A stretch of DNA of 64,000 bases from an uncultured beta proteobacterium (GCA_903875275.1 CAIQVX010000359.1:1-64000); one strand, 5' to 3'; counted from the first letter of the stretch, positions 37,075-48,225 are shown. The notes: generated by a model not told the origin, from the letters alone. A program made the numbers and translations.

Positions 37075-37713
37075 TTACGTGCCACCGACATAGGGATTGC
37101 TTTTTCGCTCGCGACCAAAGGTGCTCTCGGGACCATGTCCCGGGATGAAAACGGTTGCGTCACCCATGGGCCAGAGCCTCTCCACAATGCTGGAAATCAG
37201 GGTCTCGTGGTCACCCTGGGGCAAGTCGGTGCGGCCAATCGAGCCGGCGAACAACACATCACCCACAAAAGCCCGGTTCGCCTCCACGCTGTGGAACACC
37301 ACGTGCCCCGGTGTGTGCCCGGGGCAGTGCCGCACCTGCAGCGTGGACTGCCCCAGGGTGACGGTGTCGTGGTCATTCAGCCAGCGCGTGGGGGTGAATG
37401 GCATGGCCTGGGCAAAGCCGAACATCTTGCTCTGGGCCGGCAGACCGTCGATCCAGAATTGGTCCGCCTGCTGCGGGCCAATGATGGGAAGTTGCAGTTG
37501 CTGAGCCAGTTCACCAACCGCCCCTGCATGGTCGATATGGGCATGCGTCAGCCAGAGCTCAACCAGCGTCAGCTGGCGCTGCTTCACCGCAGCCAGCAGC
37601 AGTTCGATGTCGCCGCCCGGGTCTATGAGGGCCGCCCGCCGGGTCTGGTCACACCAGACCAGAGAGCAATTCTGTTGAAAATTCGTAACAGGAATGGTTT
37701 GATAGCGTAGCAT
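37075..37713 (-). CDS. MBL-fold metallo-hydrolase (glyoxalase II-like)
   Basis: LTHAHIDHAGAVGEL (HxHxDH), CPGHTPGHVVFHS, FVGDVLFAGSIGRTDLPQGDHETLISSI, FIPGHGPEST. Confidence 0.93.
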   Translation of the reverse strand: MLRYQTIPVTNFQQNCSLVWCDQTRRAALIDPGGDIELLLAAVKQRQLTLVELWLTHAHIDHAGAVGELAQQLQLPIIGPQQADQFWIDGLPAQSKMFGFAQAMPFTPTRWLNDHDTVTLGQSTLQVRHCPGHTPGHVVFHSVEANRAFVGDVLFAGSIGRTDLPQGDHETLISSIVERLWPMGDATVFIPGHGPESTFGRERKSNPYVGGT

Positions 37714-37725
37714 TTGAAGCACATT

Positions 37726-38769
37726 CTAGGGGCTCAAGCCGGTCTGCGGTGCGCTCGCTTGTGCTTGCTCGATTCGTTCGGCCAGCAGGTCTACAAAATT
37801 CCCGTCGCCAAGCGAAATCCGAATCCTGACCGGCAGGTACTGCAGGCTCGGAGCAAACCACAATTCGGCAGTGATGACACCCGCGGGATTGGCCACCGGG
37901 CGCGGACGCAGGTGAAACGCAGCCACCGGTCCAATTTCAGGCAACTGCAGCACGTCCTGCGCCACCACGTCGTAAGTCCAGCGGGACACGCCCTGCGGCC
38001 TGGCCAGCCACAGACTGACCTGAGCTCCCACCTGCAGTGCGTCCTGACCGGTGACAAAGCGGTGGCTCAATTCAACAAACTGGCTCGCCGTGTCCTGCAC
38101 TCCCGGTGGCTGGGGCAACTCGGCGCCGTTGTCGAACCGGATGGCGGTGCCATCAAAGCGCAAGCGGCGCACGCCCCAGGGAAACTGTTCCTCATAGACC
38201 TCTGGCAACAAGGTGGTCCCGCTGGCCTCGCCCTGGCTGATCATGGAAAGGCGCAGTATCACGGCCATGCTCAGATCGACACGCACCTGGTAGCGGCTTG
38301 CCTGGCGCTGCCATTGCACACGCGCACTGCCGTACAGGTCACCGCGGTAGTAGCCGCCCATCCGGTAGCTCACACGGGTGTCGGCCGGCCAACTGTCGGC
38401 GCTTGACCCGGGCCGATCCGGCACAAGCTCCTGTGCTGGCTCTGGCGATGCCGCCGGCTCGGTTGGCTGCGCTGCCTCGTCCGGTACCTGCTCGCCCGAA
38501 ACGGACACAGCCTCGGGTGCCGGCGTCACTTGCGGCGCCGACGCCGCCCGCCCGAGCGGCAGCGCTGCACGCACCACAAGCGCCGCTGGCGGTTGCGCTG
38601 CCACGGCCGCGGGCAGCGGTTTGATGATCCGCGTCAGCACCGGATCCGCCATCGCCAGCAAACGGCTTTGCGCCGGAAGCTGGGTCTGCAGCCAGTGCAG
38701 GCCCAGGCCGTGCCCCACAAGCACAGCCAGCAGCAGGACAAACCAGCGCCATCGTCGGTGCCGGTCCAT
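37726..38769 (-). CDS. DUF3108 family periplasmic protein
   Basis: N-terminal TM MDRHRRWRWFVLLLAVLVGHGL, Ala/Pro linker, YRGDLYGSARVQWQRQASRYQVRVDLSM...; internal start set at ATG 38769. Confidence 0.7.
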   Translation of the reverse strand: MDRHRRWRWFVLLLAVLVGHGLGLHWLQTQLPAQSRLLAMADPVLTRIIKPLPAAVAAQPPAALVVRAALPLGRAASAPQVTPAPEAVSVSGEQVPDEAAQPTEPAASPEPAQELVPDRPGSSADSWPADTRVSYRMGGYYRGDLYGSARVQWQRQASRYQVRVDLSMAVILRLSMISQGEASGTTLLPEVYEEQFPWGVRRLRFDGTAIRFDNGAELPQPPGVQDTASQFVELSHRFVTGQDALQVGAQVSLWLARPQGVSRWTYDVVAQDVLQLPEIGPVAAFHLRPRPVANPAGVITAELWFAPSLQYLPVRIRISLGDGNFVDLLAERIEQAQASAPQTGLSP

Positions 38770-38920
38770 TGCCGCGGAAGAGCGGGGATGGACCGTGGGG
38801 GCAGGGGTTGCTAAGATCACAGCCCCGATCTTATGCAACACGGCGTCGTCCAGGCGATGCCAAACCGGCTCCAGCAGCGGCGAAGCCGTAACCTCAACCG
38901 CGTGTATTGAAAGGAACGTC

Positions 38921-39664
38921 ATGATCATCTCCCTTGTCAACCACTCCAAAGTCATCACGGATGAGCAGGTGCAGGAGGCGATTCGGGCGATCAACCGCCA
39001 GCTCAAGGAAGACTTCGAACCCTACTGGAGTTTTTCTGCCACGCTGCGGCTGGAAGGCCCCATTGGCAAGCGCCCCAGCATCAGCAATCTGGGCGACATG
39101 CGCGGCGACGCTGTGATGTACATCGTCGATGGCGTAAACGCCCTGAGCGCGACCGGCTGGCACCTGGCCAACTACAAGGACATTCCCTACGGCATCGTCT
39201 TTCTGGGCCTGTGTGCACAGATCAAGGAGGCCTGGTCGGTCACGCTGTCCCATGAAACCCTGGAACTGGTGGGCGACCCCATGGCAAATTTGCTGGTGCA
39301 GGGTAATCACCCCGTCGACCGTCGGCGCCGGGTGTTCCACCTGTTCGAAATGTGCGACGCTGTGCAGGCTGAGACCTACCACATTGATGGCGTCGAGGTG
39401 TCCAACTTTGTGCTGCCGAGCTATTTCAGCCTGGGTGAACAGCCCGGGCGCCGCAATGACTTTCTCGGTCGATCCTATAAAGGCAAGACCCTGCCCTCTT
39501 TCGGAATGAACCCGGGCGGTTACCTCAACATTCTGGATGCCGCCACGGGCAAATGGGAACAGCCGGTCTATGTGGATGACAAGGAAGCCGAGCGACGCCG
39601 CAGGTTGAAGGGCAAAGTCCACGAGGGCCGCGGTTATCGGCGCTCACACGCTGACCCGCAGTAA
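38921..39664 (+). CDS. Conserved hypothetical protein with HExxE-type motif
   Basis: MIISLVNHSKVITDEQVQEAIRAINRQL..., VTLSHETLELVGDPMANLLV; ATG 38921 with RBS AAGGA. Confidence 0.65.
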   Translation: MIISLVNHSKVITDEQVQEAIRAINRQLKEDFEPYWSFSATLRLEGPIGKRPSISNLGDMRGDAVMYIVDGVNALSATGWHLANYKDIPYGIVFLGLCAQIKEAWSVTLSHETLELVGDPMANLLVQGNHPVDRRRRVFHLFEMCDAVQAETYHIDGVEVSNFVLPSYFSLGEQPGRRNDFLGRSYKGKTLPSFGMNPGGYLNILDAATGKWEQPVYVDDKEAERRRRLKGKVHEGRGYRRSHADPQ

Positions 39665-39702
39665 GCCCTGGCCTGCCGACACGCTCGCCCGATTGAATCG
39701 CG

Positions 39703-42700
39703 ATGTCGATCGAACAGCAACAACTGGCCGCCGCGATTGCGGCACTGGAAGCCCAGCGCGAATTGCTGGGCAGCGCTGTGGTCGAGACCGCGCTGGGGCC
39801 CTTGCGCGAGCGCCTGGAAAAACTCGCGCACCAGGCAGACAGCGAAACGGCCGACGCCGACCAGACGCTCAGGCAGGTGAGCGTTCTTTTTCTCGATGTC
39901 GTGGGCTCCACAACCTTGAGTCAGCAACTCGACCCCGAGGACTTTCACACGGTCATGGATGACGCACTGGCAAGCTGCACGGTCATCGTCGAAAACCGCG
40001 GCGGCCGCGTGCTGAAGTATGCCGGAGACAGTTTGCTCGCCGTCTTTGGTGCAGACGAAGTTCGGGAAGACGACGGCGAACGCGCGGTGCAGGCCGGCCT
40101 GGAATTGCTCGATGAAGGCCGGCGCCAGGGCCAGCAGGTGCTGGAGCGCTATCTCCACCCGGGCTTCGATGTGCGGGTAGGAATCCACACCGGTCCGGTG
40201 CTGCTGGGTGGCGGGCTCGACGCCGGGAACAACATACGGGGGTTCACGGTCAATGTCGCCGCCCGCATGGAGCAGACGGCGCCCGCCGGCGCTCTGCGCA
40301 TCAGCCATGAGACCTACCAACAGGTTCGCGGCGTGTTCGATGTGGTGGCCCAGGACGCGATCCATGTCAAGGGGGTTGACGCGCCGATGCTGACCTACCT
40401 GGTACTGCGCCGCAAACCACGCGCGTTTCATGTCAACAGTCATGGCGTTGAGGGCGTCGAGACGGCCATGGTCGGCCGCGACGCCGAAATGGAGCAGTTG
40501 CAGGCGGCGTTCAAGCGCCTTTACAGCCAACGCAAGCTTTCCGTGATGACGGTGGTTGCGGATGCTGGCGTCGGCAAGAGTCGCCTGTTGTTTGAATTCG
40601 AGAACTGGGCGGAGGCGCGCCCCGAGGTTTTCTACTTCTTCCAGGGACGTGCCAGTCCTCTGACGCAGAGCCAACCCTATGGGCTGTTGCGCGACATCAT
40701 CGCCTGGCGCCTGGGCATTGCCGACAGCGACAGCATGGCCACCGCCAAGGCGAAGCTGGAGCAGGGCCTTGCGCCCCTGTTCCAGGCAGAGGACGGCGCT
40801 GAAATGGCGCAGGCGCACGCCCATCTGCTGGGACATCTGGTCGGAATGGACTTTGCTGACAGCCAACACATCCAGGGCATCGCCGACGACTCCAGGCAGT
40901 TACGCAACCGCGGCTTTCACGCCGCTGCGCAAATGTTCCGCCACTTTGCAGTGCAGAACAAATCACCCGTCCTGCTGCAACTCGATGACCTGCACTGGGC
41001 CGATGACGGCTCGCTGGACTTCCTGAGCTATCTGGCCCAGGTTAATCGCGATGTGCCAACCCTGATCCTGACGCTGGCACGACCGGCACTGTTTGAGCGA
41101 CGTCCCGATTGGCACGATCAGGCCGGTTCGCAGCGCCTGCTGCTGCACCCGCTGGACGGCACGGCCAGTCGGCAACTTGTCAATGAACTGCTGAAGAAGT
41201 TGCCGGAAATACCTTCCTTGCTGCGCGAACTGATCACGGGGGGTGCCCAGGGCAATCCCTTCTACATGGAAGAGTTGGTCAAAATGCTGGTGGACGAAGG
41301 CGCCATCGTCACCAGCGCCGACCCGTGGAGTGTCAACGCCGAGCGGCTGCTGAGCACCCATGTTCCCCAGTCACTGACGGGCGTGCTGCAGGCGCGCCTG
41401 GACGGCATCAAGTCGCAGGAGAGGCTGGCGCTGCAGCAGGCCAGCGTCATTGGTTTTGTCTTTTGGGATCAGACCCTGGCCGCACTGTCGGCGCAGGCAC
41501 CGGCCACCCTGGCGGCGCTGGTACAACATGAACTGGTCATTGCGCAGCATGGCGCGGCGCCCGCCGGCAGCGTTGAAGGCGCGCGTGAATATGCGTTTTC
41601 ACACCAGGTGCTGCACCAGGTCACCTACGACACGTTGCTGAAACGAACCCGACGCCTGCACCACGGGCAGGCGGCCCGCTGGTTCGCAAGCCAGACCGGT
41701 TCACGTGCCAAGGACTTCCTCGGCGCCACCGCAGAGCACTTCGTCAAAGCCGGCGAAACAACGCAGGGCTGCGAGTACTTCGCACGGGCCGCAGAGCACG
41801 CTGCAGCACGCTACGCCCACGATGCAGCCACCGACTATGTCAGCAAAGCGCTGGCACTGACCGATCAGCCACAACAACGCTGGCGTCTGCTGGCGGTGCG
41901 CGAGCGGACGCTGGACCTGCTGGGAAAGCGCGACGAGCAACTGGCGGACCTCGATGCCATGGAGCAGTTGGCCCAGCAAACGGATGACGACCGCGCTCGC
42001 TGTGAGATCGCCTGGCGCCGCAGCACCTTTGCCATGCGAACCGGAAACTACCAGGTCATGGAGGTCGCGGCGCGCCAGACCATGGCCCTGGCGGATCGCC
42101 TTGGCGATGCCTTGATGGGCCTGCGCGGTCAGCATCGTCTGGCGCTGGCCTTGACCTACCTCGGCGATGATGCGACAGGACAGACACTGGCCACCGATGG
42201 CCTTGCCACGGCACGTGCCCTTGGCAAGCGGCAGATTGAACCCCTGTTCCTCAACGCCCTGTCGGTGATCGCCGACATTCAGGGCGACCAGATGCGGTCG
42301 CTGGAGATGGACCAGCAGGATCTGATCATCAACCGCGAACTCGGAAACCGGCGCAACGAGGCGATCGCGCTGGGCAATCTGGGCAACGCCTGGCTTCGCC
42401 TGGGCGAAAACACCCAGGCCCGCACGCATCTGCAAGCCTGCCTGCGCCTGACACGTGCCGTGGGTGACCACTCGACCGAACCCAACACGCTGAGCAGCCT
42501 GTCGACGCTGGCATTGCGCGAAGGCGAGGATGCGATGGCGCTGGCACACGCGCAGACTGCGATTGACATGGCGACCGAGGTCCAGAGCCCCGTCTTCCAG
42601 GCCATTGCCCTGTGCTCGCTGGGCAATGCCGAACTCGCGCTCGGGCGCCATGCGCAGGCTGAGGCAGCGTTCCAGCGTGGGCGGGACATCGCGATCGCCC

Positions 42701-43053
42701 TGGGCAACGCCACGGCGATTGATGCCAAGGCAGGACTGGTGCGGGTGGCACTGGCGCAGCGTGACAGCACGCTGGCTCTGCAACTGGTCGAGGAACTGCT
42801 GGCGCAGTTGGCGACCGACAGTTCGCTGGAAGGCACTGAGGCGCCCTACCTCGTCCGACTGACCTGCCAGCAAGCGCTGGCGCAGGCCGGTGATGCGCGC
42901 GCCGATACCGTGCTGCGAAAGGCCTACGCTGATCTGCTGACCGAGTCCATTGCCATCTCCAACCCGGCTGTGCGTCACAGCTTTCTTGACAGGATTCCGG
43001 AGCACCGCGCCATCGTGGCCGCCTGGAACAAGCATCCGGTCACGCCTGCCTGA
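39703..43053 (+). CDS. Class III adenylate/guanylate cyclase domain-AAA ATPase-TPR multidomain signalling protein
   Basis: SVLFLDVVGSTTLSQQL...VLKYAGDSLLAVFGADEV...ERAVQAGLELL; VVADAGVGKSRLLFEFENW (P-loop); C-terminal TPR-like repeats. Confidence 0.9.
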   Translation: MSIEQQQLAAAIAALEAQRELLGSAVVETALGPLRERLEKLAHQADSETADADQTLRQVSVLFLDVVGSTTLSQQLDPEDFHTVMDDALASCTVIVENRGGRVLKYAGDSLLAVFGADEVREDDGERAVQAGLELLDEGRRQGQQVLERYLHPGFDVRVGIHTGPVLLGGGLDAGNNIRGFTVNVAARMEQTAPAGALRISHETYQQVRGVFDVVAQDAIHVKGVDAPMLTYLVLRRKPRAFHVNSHGVEGVETAMVGRDAEMEQLQAAFKRLYSQRKLSVMTVVADAGVGKSRLLFEFENWAEARPEVFYFFQGRASPLTQSQPYGLLRDIIAWRLGIADSDSMATAKAKLEQGLAPLFQAEDGAEMAQAHAHLLGHLVGMDFADSQHIQGIADDSRQLRNRGFHAAAQMFRHFAVQNKSPVLLQLDDLHWADDGSLDFLSYLAQVNRDVPTLILTLARPALFERRPDWHDQAGSQRLLLHPLDGTASRQLVNELLKKLPEIPSLLRELITGGAQGNPFYMEELVKMLVDEGAIVTSADPWSVNAERLLSTHVPQSLTGVLQARLDGIKSQERLALQQASVIGFVFWDQTLAALSAQAPATLAALVQHELVIAQHGAAPAGSVEGAREYAFSHQVLHQVTYDTLLKRTRRLHHGQAARWFASQTGSRAKDFLGATAEHFVKAGETTQGCEYFARAAEHAAARYAHDAATDYVSKALALTDQPQQRWRLLAVRERTLDLLGKRDEQLADLDAMEQLAQQTDDDRARCEIAWRRSTFAMRTGNYQVMEVAARQTMALADRLGDALMGLRGQHRLALALTYLGDDATGQTLATDGLATARALGKRQIEPLFLNALSVIADIQGDQMRSLEMDQQDLIINRELGNRRNEAIALGNLGNAWLRLGENTQARTHLQACLRLTRAVGDHSTEPNTLSSLSTLALREGEDAMALAHAQTAIDMATEVQSPVFQAIALCSLGNAELALGRHAQAEAAFQRGRDIAIALGNATAIDAKAGLVRVALAQRDSTLALQLVEELLAQLATDSSLEGTEAPYLVRLTCQQALAQAGDARADTVLRKAYADLLTESIAISNPAVRHSFLDRIPEHRAIVAAWNKHPVTPA

Positions 43054-43077
43054 GCCCCGCACGGGTGCTGCACTGCT

Positions 43078-43881
43078 TCAGAGAGTCCAGTCGTACTCGA
43101 TGCTCAGGGGCGCATGGTCGGAAAACTTCTCCGCTTTGTAGATTTCGGCCGAGCGCGCTCCCAGTGCCATGGCTTGCGTAGCCAGGTGATAGTCAAGCCG
43201 CCAGCCAACGTTCTTGGCGTAGGCCTGGCCACGGTTGCTCCACCAGGTGTAGGCCTCTTCGGTCGTGTCGGGATGCAAATGCCGATACACATCAACCAGA
43301 CCGGCGTCGGTCAGGAGTCGGGTCATCCAGGCCCGTTCTTCCGGTAGAAAGCCCGAGTTCTTGCGGTTGCCCTTCCAGTTCTTCAAATCAATTTCCTGGT
43401 GCGCAATATTGACGTCGCCACACAGAATGAAGTCGCGCTCCTCTTTGAGTCGGCCCAGGTGCGGATAGAACTCCTGCAGAAACCGGTACTTGGCCTGTTG
43501 CCGGTCCTCACCCGAGGAACCACTTGGAAAATAGCAACTGATGATGGACCTTCTGGCGCTGGCGCTGTCAAACCGCAACTCGACATAGCGCCCCTCGGCG
43601 TCAAACTCGGACGAGCCATAACCGACCAGTACATCGCTGGGCTCGTGGCGGGTGTAGACCGCCACCCCGGAGTAGCCCTTTTTTTCCGCGAAATGAAAAT
43701 AGCCTCGCAGGCCGACCAGTTTTTCAAAGCGGCCTGCGACATCAGCGGCTTGCGCCTTCACTTCCTGTACACAAATACAATCGGGCCTGGATTGGGCCAG
43801 CCAGGCTTCAAGTCCTTTGCTGCTGGCCGAGCGGATACCGTTGAGGTTGAGACTGGTCAATTTGAACAAGGAATTTCCCAT
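43078..43881 (-). CDS. xth: Exodeoxyribonuclease III
   Basis: FKLTSLNLNGIRSA, CVQEVKAQ, FILCGDVNIAHQEIDLKNWKGNRKNSGFLPEERAW, WWSNRGQAYAKNVGWRLDYHLAT, FSDHAPLSIEYDW. Confidence 0.95.
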   Translation of the reverse strand: MGNSLFKLTSLNLNGIRSASSKGLEAWLAQSRPDCICVQEVKAQAADVAGRFEKLVGLRGYFHFAEKKGYSGVAVYTRHEPSDVLVGYGSSEFDAEGRYVELRFDSASARRSIISCYFPSGSSGEDRQQAKYRFLQEFYPHLGRLKEERDFILCGDVNIAHQEIDLKNWKGNRKNSGFLPEERAWMTRLLTDAGLVDVYRHLHPDTTEEAYTWWSNRGQAYAKNVGWRLDYHLATQAMALGARSAEIYKAEKFSDHAPLSIEYDWTL

Positions 43882-44590
43882 GGCAGAGAGTGTCGCAACA
43901 AATCCCGGACCCGCCGCTGCGCAGGATGCGCTGGCCCAGGATTTCTTGCAGTTTGTGGTGGATTGCGGCGTGCTGCGTTTTGGAGAGTTTAAGACCAAGG
44001 CCGGCCGCATCAGCCCCTACTTCTTCAACGCGGGTCAATTCGACGATGGTGCCAAACTGGGACAGCTGGCACAGTTCTATGCACAGCGCCTGCTTCGGAG
44101 TGGCGTTGAATTCGACATGATCTTCGGCCCCGCCTACAAGGGCATTGCGCTGGCCGCAGCGCTGGCGGTGGAACTGGCCCGGCTCGGGGTGAATGTTCCT
44201 TTTGCCTACAACCGCAAAGAGGCCAAGGATCACGGTGAAGGTGGGACCCTGGTCGGCGCCAAATTGCGGGGACGGGTGCTGATCGTTGATGATGTCATGT
44301 CAGCCGGCACGGCCACACGGGAATCCATTGCCATCATCCGCGGCGCGGGCGCCACGGCGCATGCGGTCATCATCGCCCTGGACCGGCAGGAAAAAGCCAC
44401 AGAAGGTGGCGCCGATGTGCCTTACAGCGCGGTTCAGTACGTGCAGCGTCAACTCGGACTTCAGGTTTGCTCGATTGCCAGACTCGGGGATTTGATGCAG
44501 TATCTGGAACAGCACCGCGCCAACGGTCTGGCTATCGACCAGGAGCGCGTCCAGGCCTACCAGTTGCGTTACGGTGTCACAGAAAGTTAA
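43880..44590 (+). CDS. pyrE: Orotate phosphoribosyltransferase
   Basis: FGEFKTKAGRISPYFFNAGQFDDG, FGPAYKGIALAA, YNRKEAKDHGEGGTLVG, VLIVDDVMSAGTA. Confidence 0.97.
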   Translation: MAESVATNPGPAAAQDALAQDFLQFVVDCGVLRFGEFKTKAGRISPYFFNAGQFDDGAKLGQLAQFYAQRLLRSGVEFDMIFGPAYKGIALAAALAVELARLGVNVPFAYNRKEAKDHGEGGTLVGAKLRGRVLIVDDVMSAGTATRESIAIIRGAGATAHAVIIALDRQEKATEGGADVPYSAVQYVQRQLGLQVCSIARLGDLMQYLEQHRANGLAIDQERVQAYQLRYGVTES

Positions 44591-44592
44591 GC

Positions 44593-45291
44593 ATGTTTAA
44601 AGCTTGCACCACGCATCGCGGACAGCCGCACACTCTACCGGCTGCGGCCGTGCTGCTGGCCCTGCTGGCCACGGCGTCGGTCCAGGCACAACGCCCAGGC
44701 ACACCCGAGATCTACACCTGTGTGGACGCCAAAGGTCGAAACCTCACATCAGACCGACCGATTGCCGAGTGCCTCGATCGCGAGCAGAAGATGCTCAACC
44801 CCAGCGGCACCGTCAAGGCTCGGGTCGGACCGAGCCTGACCGCCCAGGAGCGAGCCGAGTTGGAGGCCAAAGAGAAGGCTCAGCTGGAGGAGAAGGCTCG
44901 TCTTGACGAGGAAAAGCGGCGTGATCGGGCCTTGCTGGTGCGCTACCCCAACAAGACGGTGCATGACCACGAGCGTACCGTCGCACTGTCCCAGATCGGT
45001 GTTGTGCGACAGGCAGCGCTGACCCGCACGGAGGAACTGCAACGCCAGCGGGCAGCGGTGATGGAGGAGATGGAGTTTTACAAGAAAGACCCGAACAAGG
45101 CCCCTCCCTCGGTACGGCGCCAGCTCGAAGAGGTCAACAACAGCCTGGCCGTGCAGGCGCGCTTTGTTGCCGAACAGGACGCCGAAATCAAACGCGTGAA
45201 CTTCCGTTTTGAGGAAGAACTGTTTCGCTTGAAGCAGTTGTGGGCCAAGCAGGTCGCAGTTCCAGCCGCGAGCGCCAGCAAGACCCGCTGA
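44593..45291 (+). CDS. DUF4124 domain periplasmic protein
   Basis: Signal peptide then IYTCVDAKGRNLTSDRPIAECLDREQ. Confidence 0.8.
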   Translation: MFKACTTHRGQPHTLPAAAVLLALLATASVQAQRPGTPEIYTCVDAKGRNLTSDRPIAECLDREQKMLNPSGTVKARVGPSLTAQERAELEAKEKAQLEEKARLDEEKRRDRALLVRYPNKTVHDHERTVALSQIGVVRQAALTRTEELQRQRAAVMEEMEFYKKDPNKAPPSVRRQLEEVNNSLAVQARFVAEQDAEIKRVNFRFEEELFRLKQLWAKQVAVPAASASKTR

Positions 45292-45292
45292 C

Positions 45293-46753
45293 TCAGCCGA
45301 TCTTGCGGCGCAGCAGTTCGTTCACCTGCTGCGGGTTCGCCTTGCCCTGGCTGGCCTTCATGATCTGGCCGACCAGGGCGTTCAGCGCCTTGCCGTTACC
45401 GCCCCGGTATTGCTCAACATTTTTCGGGTTGGCCGCGAGAACGCTCTCGACAATCTGTTCCAGTGCGCCAGTGTCATTGAGCTGCTTGAGCCCCTTGGCC
45501 TCGATGAGCCGGTCGACATCGCCGTCCTCGCCGCTCCAGAGGGCATCGAACACCTGCCGGGCGGCATTGTTCGAAATGGTTCCATCCGCAATGCGCTTGA
45601 TCAACTGGGCCAGTTCAGGGGCGCCCACCGGCGCTTGCGTGATGTCGATCTCCTGTGCGTTCAGACGACGTGCAAGCTCACCCATGATCCAGTTTCCAGC
45701 CAGTTTCGGCTGCGCACAGGCTTGGGCCGTCGCCTCGAAATAGGCCGCCATGGCGCGACTTTGTGTCAGCGCGGTCGCGTCATAGTCAGACAGCCCGTAG
45801 TCGCTGGCGAAGCGTTGCGCCATCGCACGCGGCAACTCGGTCATGGTGGCACGCACACGCTGCACCCACTCATCGGCGATCACCAGCGGTGGCAGGTCCG
45901 GGTCCGGGAAATAGCGGTAGTCGGCGGCGTCTTCCTTGCTGCGCATGGCCCGGGTCTCACCGGTGTCGGGGTTGAAGAGCACAGTAGCCTGCTCGATCGC
46001 GTGACCGTCTTCAATTCTCTCGATCTGCCAGCGCACCTCAAAATCGATGGCCTGCTGCATGAACTTGAAACTGTTGAGGTTCTTGATCTCGCGCCGGGTG
46101 CCCAAAGGAGCACCGGGTTTGCGCACCGACACATTGGCGTCACAGCGAAAGCTGCCCTCCTGCATATTGCCGTCACAGATACCGATCCAGGTGACGATCT
46201 TGTGCAATTCCTTGGCGTAGGACACCGCTTCGGCACTGGAGCGCATGTCGGGCTCTGTCACGATCTCCAGCAAAGGCGTACCGGCCCGGTTCAGGTCGAT
46301 CCCGGTCTGGCCGATAAAGTCTTCATGCAGCGACTTGCCAGCGTCTTCTTCCAGATGCGCCCGCACCAGACGCACACTGCGCTTCTCGTCGCCCAGAAAG
46401 AACTCGACCTGACCACCCTGCACCACGGGGATTTCAAACTGGCTGATCTGGTAGCCCTTGGGCAGGTCCGGATAAAAGTAGTTCTTTCGCGCGAAGATGC
46501 TGCGCGGCGCGATGTGAGACCCGACGGCCAGACCAAACTCGATGGCACGCTCCACGGCCCCCTTGTTCATCACCGGCAAAGTACCCGGCAACGCCAGATC
46601 GACGGCGCAGGCCTGGGTGTTTGGCGCAGCACCAAAAGCGGTCGGGGCGCGGCTAAAGATTTTGGACTGGGTGGAAAGCTGCGCGTGGGTCTCGAAGCCG
46701 ATCACCACTTCATAACCGTGTACCAGCGCGGACTTGACTGTACTCATGTTCAA
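45293..46753 (-). CDS. gatB: Asp-tRNA(Asn)/Glu-tRNA(Gln) amidotransferase subunit B
   Basis: [69 protein letters not shown]. Confidence 0.98.
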   Translation of the reverse strand: MNMSTVKSALVHGYEVVIGFETHAQLSTQSKIFSRAPTAFGAAPNTQACAVDLALPGTLPVMNKGAVERAIEFGLAVGSHIAPRSIFARKNYFYPDLPKGYQISQFEIPVVQGGQVEFFLGDEKRSVRLVRAHLEEDAGKSLHEDFIGQTGIDLNRAGTPLLEIVTEPDMRSSAEAVSYAKELHKIVTWIGICDGNMQEGSFRCDANVSVRKPGAPLGTRREIKNLNSFKFMQQAIDFEVRWQIERIEDGHAIEQATVLFNPDTGETRAMRSKEDAADYRYFPDPDLPPLVIADEWVQRVRATMTELPRAMAQRFASDYGLSDYDATALTQSRAMAAYFEATAQACAQPKLAGNWIMGELARRLNAQEIDITQAPVGAPELAQLIKRIADGTISNNAARQVFDALWSGEDGDVDRLIEAKGLKQLNDTGALEQIVESVLAANPKNVEQYRGGNGKALNALVGQIMKASQGKANPQQVNELLRRKIG

Positions 46754-48225
46754 AACCCCTCCGGTTTGGCGAGGTGCCAGTCGGTTGCCTGCTGCAGGCG
46801 ATGCGCGGCATTGAGCAGCCTGGATTCCTGCAGATAGTTGCCTATGAGTTGCATCCCCACCGGCATGTTGGATGCACCCCTGCCCACCGGAACACTCATG
46901 CCGGGCAGGCCTGCCAGCGACGCTGGCAAGGTGAAAATGTCGGCCAGATAACTGGCCACCGGATCGTCGCTCTTGTCACCCAGTTTCCATGCGACCGTGG
47001 GCGCTACCGGGCCGGCGATCAGGTCACATTGCCTGAATGCCTGCTGGAAGTCGTCAGCAATCATGCGCCGGATTTTCTGTGCCTGCAGATAGTAGGCGTC
47101 GTAGTAGCCATGCGAGAGTACGTAGGTTCCTATCATGATGCGGCGCTTCACTTCGTCACCAAAACCCTGCGCGCGGGTCTTCTTGTACATCTCGATCAGG
47201 TCGCTGTAATGCTCGGCCCTATGGCCAAACTTGACGCCGTCAAAACGGCTCAGGTTGCTCGACGCCTCCGCTGGCGCAATGATGTAATACACCGGGATCG
47301 ACAGCTCGGTGCGTGGCAGCGTGATCGGCACCAGTTTGGCACCGAGAGTCTCGTACTCCTTCAGCGCGGCCTCGACAGCAGCGCGCACGTCGGCGGCGAG
47401 ACCGTCGCCAAAAAACTCGGCCGGCACGCCAATGCGCAAACCCGCCAGAGAATCGTCCAGGTTGCGGGCAAAATTTTCAGCCGGCACGTCCAGCGAGGTG
47501 GAGTCACGATCGAGGTCTGGCCCGCACATCGCCGACAGCAGCAAGGCGCAGTCTTCGGCCGAGCGCGCCAACGGTCCGGCCTGATCCAGGCTGGAAGCAA
47601 AGGCCACCATGCCGTAACGCGAGGCGCGACCGTAAGTCGGTTTGATGCCGGTGATACCGCAGAACGAAGCCGGCTGCCGGATCGACCCCCCGGTGTCGGT
47701 GCCTGTGGCTGCAGGCACCAGGCGCGCTGCCACCGCAGCCGCGCTGCCCCCCGACGAACCCCCTGGCACCCGACTCCGGTCCCACGGGTTTTTCACCGGA
47801 CCAAAGGCCGAGTTTTCATTGGCCGAGCCCATCGCGAATTCATCGCAATTGAGCTTGCCCAGGGTGACCGCGCCCTGTGCCGCCAGATTGGCCACCACCG
47901 TCGCGTCAAAAGGTGAGCGGTAGCCTGCCAGCATTTTGGAGCCGGCGGTGGCGACGAAATCGCGCGTCACAAAGATGTCCTTGTGCGCCACAGGCACGCC
48001 AAGCAGGGGCGCGCCGGTCTGGCCCGCGGCCAGCGCGACATCGGCTGCTCGCGCCTGCGCCAACGTGGCTTCCTCATTGAAATCAAGAAAAGCGCCGAGT
48101 TCGGCATGGGCATGCGCACGCGCCAGGAAATGCCGGGCCGTCTCCAGCGCCGAGACCTCGCGCTGGCGCAACTGGGCGGCCAGCTGCGCCACGCTCAAAT
48201 CGTGCAGGGCAGAAGGAGTTTTCAT
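46750..48225 (-). CDS. gatA: Asp-tRNA(Asn)/Glu-tRNA(Gln) amidotransferase subunit A
   Basis: [60 protein letters not shown]. Confidence 0.98.
   Translation of the reverse strand: MKTPSALHDLSVAQLAAQLRQREVSALETARHFLARAHAHAELGAFLDFNEEATLAQARAADVALAAGQTGAPLLGVPVAHKDIFVTRDFVATAGSKMLAGYRSPFDATVVANLAAQGAVTLGKLNCDEFAMGSANENSAFGPVKNPWDRSRVPGGSSGGSAAAVAARLVPAATGTDTGGSIRQPASFCGITGIKPTYGRASRYGMVAFASSLDQAGPLARSAEDCALLLSAMCGPDLDRDSTSLDVPAENFARNLDDSLAGLRIGVPAEFFGDGLAADVRAAVEAALKEYETLGAKLVPITLPRTELSIPVYYIIAPAEASSNLSRFDGVKFGHRAEHYSDLIEMYKKTRAQGFGDEVKRRIMIGTYVLSHGYYDAYYLQAQKIRRMIADDFQQAFRQCDLIAGPVAPTVAWKLGDKSDDPVASYLADIFTLPASLAGLPGMSVPVGRGASNMPVGMQLIGNYLQESRLLNAAHRLQQATDWHLAKPEGF

Noticed and set aside
41701-43062. 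453-aa minus-strand ORF antisense to the TPR part of the cyclase protein
   Set aside because: Gln/Arg-rich shadow frame; no start context or motifs.
45410-46837. 475-aa plus-strand ORF antisense to gatB
   Set aside because: gatB is unambiguous; the antisense frame has no recognisable motifs.
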